A stretch of 9,737 nucleotides of DNA from Chloroflexota bacterium (lineage in GTDB: Bacteria > Chloroflexota > UBA5177 > JANWHV01), in NCBI GenBank assembly GCA_025450375.1, contig JANWHO010000014.1, positions 1 to 9,737 of the forward strand, read 5' to 3'. The notes below the pieces were generated by a model. The model had not been told where the DNA came from. It worked only from the letters and a program-made list of their open reading frames with translations, and did not search any database. Numbering within the stretch: the first letter of the stretch is position 1; every line of letters begins with the position of its first letter. The position numbers and the translations under genes were made by a program. Positions 6,351 to 9,737 of the stretch are shown piece by piece.

Positions 6351-6680
6351 CTAGGTTTCCGAAGTCTCCGCGCCCGTTCCTGTCTCGGTCGAGTCATAGC
6401 GCTCGGCTAACGCACTGAAGAGACCGGCGCTCTCTCCGTACTGGGCCGAATCATACCGATCACCGGCGGCGAGTTGGGCGCGGGATGCCGCGACCCGCAC
6501 CATGTCGCCATCGAGCACACCGCGGCCATATTGAAGCACCAGGTCGCTGCCGAAGACTCCGCGGTCGCGCACCACAAGGAACCGAGGACTCCCCTCGGAA
6601 TCGAAGAGCACGTCTTCAACCACCCCGGCGTCACCGTCGCTCGCCATTACATGCTTGCCAATCAAGGATGCCTTTTCCAT
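6351..6680 (-). CDS. Small PRC-barrel domain protein
   Basis: A 109-residue cytosolic protein. Seen: residues 5-50 fit the PRC-barrel pattern, with SLIGKHVMASDGDAGVVEDV followed by LFDSEG and FLVVRDRGVFGSDLVL; then a variable part and an acidic Thr/Glu-rich tail (about 94-109). PRC-barrel domains are small beta barrels found in the photosynthetic reaction-centre H subunit, in RimM and in many free-standing stress-related proteins of unknown role. No catalytic residues are expected. The ATG at 6680 begins directly at the domain; the ribosome site is weak (GGGTAAGAA). It converges on the DppC-type gene without a clear terminator between, and lies 110 bases downstream of the exporter operon on the same strand, so it might be read through from it. 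Confidence 0.85.
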   Translation of the reverse strand: MEKASLIGKHVMASDGDAGVVEDVLFDSEGSPRFLVVRDRGVFGSDLVLQYGRGVLDGDMVRVAASRAQLAAGDRYDSAQYGESAGLFSALAERYDSTETGTGAETSET

Positions 6681-6790
6681 GGTTCTTACCCGCCCTCACG
6701 CTAGACAGCACATCGCGCGGCTCTGCTCAGTCCATCCCAGTGTCCCAGTAGCATGATAGTGGGGCAAGTCGGTGTTCGCGATACATATGG

Positions 6791-7594
6791 TTAGCTTGAA
6801 GCGCTGGTGTACTGACCAAGGCCCAAGCGCCACAGCCGAGTTGAGAGCCAGACCATCAGGAAGGCGGCGCCGATTGAGACCAGGGGAATGAGCGGAGCCA
6901 GTTTGCCGGTCAACGCCTCGGCGGGGACGGTGGTGACCAGGGCTACCGGCACGACAAAGGTGAGCATCCGCCGCAGCCAGATCGGATAGGCGTCGACCGG
7001 AAACCGGCCCATGCCAAATACGCTGTGCAGCAGGGTCGTCAGGTTGTCGATGCGCACGAACCAAAAGGCGAAGGTAGCCATCATGATCCAGAGGCAATAG
7101 ACGACTACCACCCCCGCCGCAAGGGTGATCGCGAACAGGGCGAGGGAGCCGGCGCCGACTCCGCTCTCTCCGCTGAGCCGGTGCAGACTGTACGCGATGA
7201 TTCCCAGGCCAAGCAGCACGTCGGTCATGCCCCAGATGACGCAGCGTTGGAAGCTGGCCAGAAACTGGCTGCCGGCCGGCTTGAGCAGGATAAAATCGAG
7301 CGTGCCCTGGCGGATATTCTGGCTCAACTGGTCCAGATTCGGGGCCACGAAGACGTTCAGGAGGCCGTTCACAATGGTATAAACGCCGAGCAACAGCAGG
7401 GTCTGCGGCAGAGTCCAGCCGCGCAGAGTCGTGGTATGCGAGTAGATCACCGCTACCCCGGCCACGGCGTTGAGCAACCCGATCAAGGCAAGCGCGACGT
7501 TGACCACCAGATTGACGCGGTAGGCAAGCTCGGCCTGAAATGACACTCGGACATAGATGCCGAATATACCCAGGTAGGATCGAACGGTACGCAC
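6791..7594 (-). CDS. ABC-2 type exporter permease, COG3694-like
   Basis: A 267-residue integral membrane protein, third gene of the exporter operon. Seen: N-terminal amphipathic stretch then about six hydrophobic helices (roughly 27-50, 60-82, 105-135, 146-180, 208-230, 233-252); NLDQLSQNIRQGTLDFILLKP (85-105) is the hallmark loop of the ABC2_membrane_6 group, as is FPVDAYPIWLRR near 198-209. Translation starts at GTG (7594) behind a GGGGGGATAAGGG ribosome site that overlaps the end of the preceding permease gene, 6 bases away. It pairs with the other permease and the ATPase to make a heterodimeric channel; substrate unknown. Confidence 0.9.
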   Translation of the reverse strand: MRTVRSYLGIFGIYVRVSFQAELAYRVNLVVNVALALIGLLNAVAGVAVIYSHTTTLRGWTLPQTLLLLGVYTIVNGLLNVFVAPNLDQLSQNIRQGTLDFILLKPAGSQFLASFQRCVIWGMTDVLLGLGIIAYSLHRLSGESGVGAGSLALFAITLAAGVVVVYCLWIMMATFAFWFVRIDNLTTLLHSVFGMGRFPVDAYPIWLRRMLTFVVPVALVTTVPAEALTGKLAPLIPLVSIGAAFLMVWLSTRLWRLGLGQYTSASS

Positions 7595-7600
7595 GCGCCC

Positions 7601-8389
7601 TTATCCCCCCACGGCCGAATAATGGCGCAGCCCTCGGGTCCAGGCCAGTTGAAACAGTACCCACCCGGCCGCGAGCCAGAATGCCTGCAAGCCAAATCCT
7701 GCCGCCACGTCCGCGGGCGCCAGGCTGCCGGTAGCCAGTTCCACCGGAAAGGAAAGCATGTATCGATAGGGCAGGACCGTGGCTACCGCTCGGAGGGCGC
7801 CGGGAAGCAGGGCCAGCGGGGCGAGTTGGCCGGAGAGGAAAAACAAGAGGGAATCATGCAGTTGGTTTACCGCGTCCGCTCTGGTGATCCAAAAGGCCAG
7901 CAAGGCAATGCTGGTGCCGACCAGGAATTGCAGGAGTGCCGCGAGGACGGTGGCTACCACGGCCAGCCCAATCGCCGCCGGGCTGGTGTGAAAGCTCGGA
8001 TGGAAAATGAGGGCCAGCAGGATAATGCCCGGGATCACCACGAAGAGCCCGATAGCCTTGAAGCCAAGATTGCTCGCCAGGAGGCGGATGGCGGGGTGGA
8101 CGGGCAACAGCAGACGGGCGGAGATGCTCCCCTGGCGAATCTCCCATTCAGCAGTGTGGATCTCGATTGAGCCGACCAGGTGGTTCACCAGCATGAAGAC
8201 CAAATAGTAGGCGACGAAGTCGCCCGTAGTGAAGGAGCCGACCGGCCCGCCGCCCGAGATCGTGGCCCAGACCGCCAGGTAAATCAGTGGGGGGAAGACG
8301 GCCCATAGCGCATAGAGGAAGAACACTACCCGATAGGCGACGAACTCCGACCAGGAAAGAGCCAAATAGATCCGCAGGGCGCCGATCAC
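7601..8389 (-). CDS. ABC-2 type exporter permease, COG4587-like
   Basis: A 262-residue membrane protein, second gene of the exporter operon. Seen: N-terminal IYLALSWSEFVAYRVVFFLYALWAVFPPLIYL region with the first helix, then VNHLVGSIEIHTAEWEIRQGSISARLLLPVHP (68-99), which matches the loop of the ABC2_membrane_6 group, and several further helices to LAWTRGLRHYSAVGG at the end. The GTG start at 8389 overlaps the ATPase stop as GTGA (8386-8389 on the minus strand), showing translational coupling and an equal supply of subunits. Substrate unknown. Confidence 0.9.
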   Translation of the reverse strand: MIGALRIYLALSWSEFVAYRVVFFLYALWAVFPPLIYLAVWATISGGGPVGSFTTGDFVAYYLVFMLVNHLVGSIEIHTAEWEIRQGSISARLLLPVHPAIRLLASNLGFKAIGLFVVIPGIILLALIFHPSFHTSPAAIGLAVVATVLAALLQFLVGTSIALLAFWITRADAVNQLHDSLLFFLSGQLAPLALLPGALRAVATVLPYRYMLSFPVELATGSLAPADVAAGFGLQAFWLAAGWVLFQLAWTRGLRHYSAVGG

Positions 8390-9426
8390 GGCGGGGATTC
8401 TTCCGCGCCGCCCGCGAAAACCTGCTCAATTACGCTCTCAATCGGCGGATCCTCGACCGTCAGATCGATCACCGGCAGTTCCGCCAGGAGACGCGCGGTA
8501 ATCGCGGGCGCCTGCTCCTTCGGTACGCGCAGCGTGAGCTTGCCGCCTTCCTGGCTCTCCACCGTGCCGTACCGCTCGGGATCGGCAACGATCATGCCGC
8601 CCTCAAGGTCAACCCGTAGGACTTTGAAGGGAGCGATCCGGCCGGCGAGGTCATCCAGCGGGCCATCATAGAGCAGGCGGCCATGATGGATCACGATCAC
8701 GCGCCGGCACAGCGCGGTGACGTCCGCCATGTAGTGGCTGGTCAGCAGGACGCTGGCGCCGGTGCGAGCGTTGTAGGCCGAAATGAAGCCGCGAATCCGA
8801 GACTGCATGGTGACGTCCAGGCCGAGGGTCGGCTCGTCGAGAAAGAGCACCTCGGGCCGGTAGAGCAGCGCGGCGGCCAACTCACACTTCATGCGCTCAC
8901 CCAGGCTCAGCGAGCGCACCTGCTTTTTCAGAAGTGGACCAAGGTCCAGCAAATCGATCAACTCGTCGAGGGCATCTCGGAATGCCTGGTCGGAGAGCCG
9001 GTACAGAACGCGATTGATCTGAAAGAAGTCGGATGCCGGCAAATCCCACTGCAACTGCGACTTGTTCCCCATGACCATGGTGATGCGCCGCAGATAGGCA
9101 TGTTCACGGCGGGCGGGCTGAAAGCCGAGTACACGCACCTCGCCGGAGGAGGGATAGAGGAGTCCGCAGAGCATCTTGAGCGTGGTGGTCTTGCCGGCGC
9201 CGTTCGGTCCGAGAAATCCCACCACCTCACCGGGCGCCACGGTAAAGGTGATCCCATCAACGGCGTGAACCTGGCGATGGGTCCGCCGCACCAGGCTGCG
9301 CAAGGAGGCGCCGACTCCCGCCTCGCGCTCGGCCACCGTATAGGTTTTCCGCAGATCGCGCACGATCACCGACGGCGCGTCGGATCCCGCTACGTGCTCG
9401 GGTACCAAAGGCGCGGAGAGTACCAT
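8386..9426 (-). CDS. ABC exporter ATP-binding protein, COG4586-like
   Basis: A 346-residue cytosolic ATPase that powers the two permeases. Seen: an N-terminal strand IVRDLRKTY; an insert of about 20 residues (33-53) before VDGITFTV, usual in COG4586; Walker A GPNGAGKTT (73-81); Q-loop region NKSQLQWDLP (121-130); signature LSLGERMK (173-180), a variant of LSGGQ common in this group; Walker B VLFLDEPT (193-200); H-loop His231 in LLTSHYMADV; and a C-terminal regulatory part (about 255-340). All catalytic residues are present. The ATG at 9426 follows GGAGTGGGG; the open frame extends 41 codons upstream, but that part has no family likeness. First gene of a coupled three-gene operon. Confidence 0.94.
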   Translation of the reverse strand: MVLSAPLVPEHVAGSDAPSVIVRDLRKTYTVAEREAGVGASLRSLVRRTHRQVHAVDGITFTVAPGEVVGFLGPNGAGKTTTLKMLCGLLYPSSGEVRVLGFQPARREHAYLRRITMVMGNKSQLQWDLPASDFFQINRVLYRLSDQAFRDALDELIDLLDLGPLLKKQVRSLSLGERMKCELAAALLYRPEVLFLDEPTLGLDVTMQSRIRGFISAYNARTGASVLLTSHYMADVTALCRRVIVIHHGRLLYDGPLDDLAGRIAPFKVLRVDLEGGMIVADPERYGTVESQEGGKLTLRVPKEQAPAITARLLAELPVIDLTVEDPPIESVIEQVFAGGAEESPP

Positions 9427-9737
9427 CCGAATCCACCCCACTCCGTCATTTATTGCCGAACTAGAACAAGTATACGTACTCCTCGCCTCGGTAACGAACA
9501 CTTGGTGGAAAACCCAGGGAGGCAACGGACCCGAGGGAGGGGCGACCATTCAGTCCACCAGGCCGATCAGGCACTCCCGATGCCGATTTCACCCGAAGAA
9601 TGTCAGCATAATTCGTCTTATGCTGATTAATCCGATCGCCGTAGACCTGTGAGCCGCGCACGGTGACGCCGCCGTTCCCTCGTGCATCTGGTTCGTGTTA
9701 TCAGCACCAGTTCGCGGCTGTACCCACATCGCGAAAC
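9427..9737. other. Leader/intergenic region upstream of the exporter operon
   Basis: I see no convincing gene here. A frame on the minus strand (9461-9661, GTG start) would encode 66 residues, but its composition does not match a family I know and it lacks a good ribosome site. The region probably contains the promoter of the exporter operon, though no clear -10/-35 pair stands out. Its main structure is the inverted repeat at 9603-9626. Confidence 0.5.
9601..9628. repeat. Inverted repeat with 6-base centre, dif-like
   Basis: TCAGCATAA (9603-9611) and TTATGCTGA (9618-9626) are perfect inverted arms around TTCGTC (9612-9617). Read as 11+6+11 (9601-9628) it has the layout of a XerC/XerD site: the left arm ends GCATAA as in E. 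coli dif, and the right arm begins TTATG; from memory each arm agrees with E. coli dif at 8 of 11 positions. It could equally be an operator for the exporter operon, whose start lies 176 bases away, or a simple hairpin. Confidence 0.5.

Noticed and set aside
7025..7543. Plus-strand frame of 172 codons
   Set aside because: Antisense to the COG3694-like permease; composition (many His, Gln, Asp, Arg) is typical of a reversed membrane protein gene.
8683..9630. Long plus-strand open frame of 315 codons
   Set aside because: It lies antisense to the ABC ATPase gene, whose Walker motifs are complete; the predicted protein is rich in Gly, His, Gln and Arg as expected for a shadow frame in GC-rich DNA.
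9461..9661. Minus-strand 66-codon frame as a small gene
   Set aside because: GTG start, no good ribosome site, no recognised family, and it spans the inverted repeat; kept only as a remark in the intergenic entry.
1..9737. CRISPR array, tRNA or rRNA genes, insertion sequence
   Set aside because: No regularly spaced direct repeats, no tRNA-like cloverleaf or rRNA stretch, and no transposase reading frame were seen.

Overview
The window is about 60% G+C, tightly packed, bacterial chromosomal DNA. It holds eleven genes, ten complete and one cut by the left edge. The mix is a COG4586/4587/3694-type ABC-2 exporter, family 5 dipeptide-type ABC importer genes, a PRC-barrel protein, DGPF/YCII proteins and a MerR regulator. 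Together with a long dispersed-type palindrome, this would fit a Chloroflexota (Thermomicrobia- or Ktedonobacteria-like) or another GC-rich soil or thermophilic bacterium. That placement is inference; no rRNA or marker gene is present to fix it.

Left part (1-2100, all minus strand). From the left edge: the N-terminal portion of a DHA2-type MFS efflux pump whose visible C-terminal end looks oddly spliced; two tandem 114-residue DGPF/YCII proteins about 60% identical to each other; and a 119-residue protein with a Cys-Cys-Pro-Phe motif. Both YCII genes have nearly the same upstream block, which reads as an ECF42-type promoter: (T/C)GTCGA, 17 bases, then CGAC. The Cys-Cys protein faces a divergent MerR-family regulator (2098-2508, plus). 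Between them lies a promoter with the 19-base spacer and dyad typical of MerR-activated genes.

Middle (2624-6329, plus strand). A secreted family 5 substrate-binding protein is followed by a 66-base near-perfect palindrome, then two DppB/DppC-type permeases that overlap by ATGA. No ATPase genes follow, so the importer must borrow ATPases encoded elsewhere.

Right part (6351-9737, minus strand). A small PRC-barrel protein converges on the importer. To its right is a three-gene ABC-2 exporter operon: ATPase, permease (GTG start overlapping the ATPase stop), then a second permease (GTG start, 6-base gap). The last 310 bases hold no convincing gene but contain a perfect 9-base inverted repeat around a 6-base centre that resembles a Xer/dif recombination site.

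No complete new multi-gene defence or mobile system is evident. The most interesting signals are the duplicated ECF42-like promoters, the MerR / Cys-Cys protein pair with its promoter, the long palindrome, the dif-like site and the possible internally deleted MFS pump.
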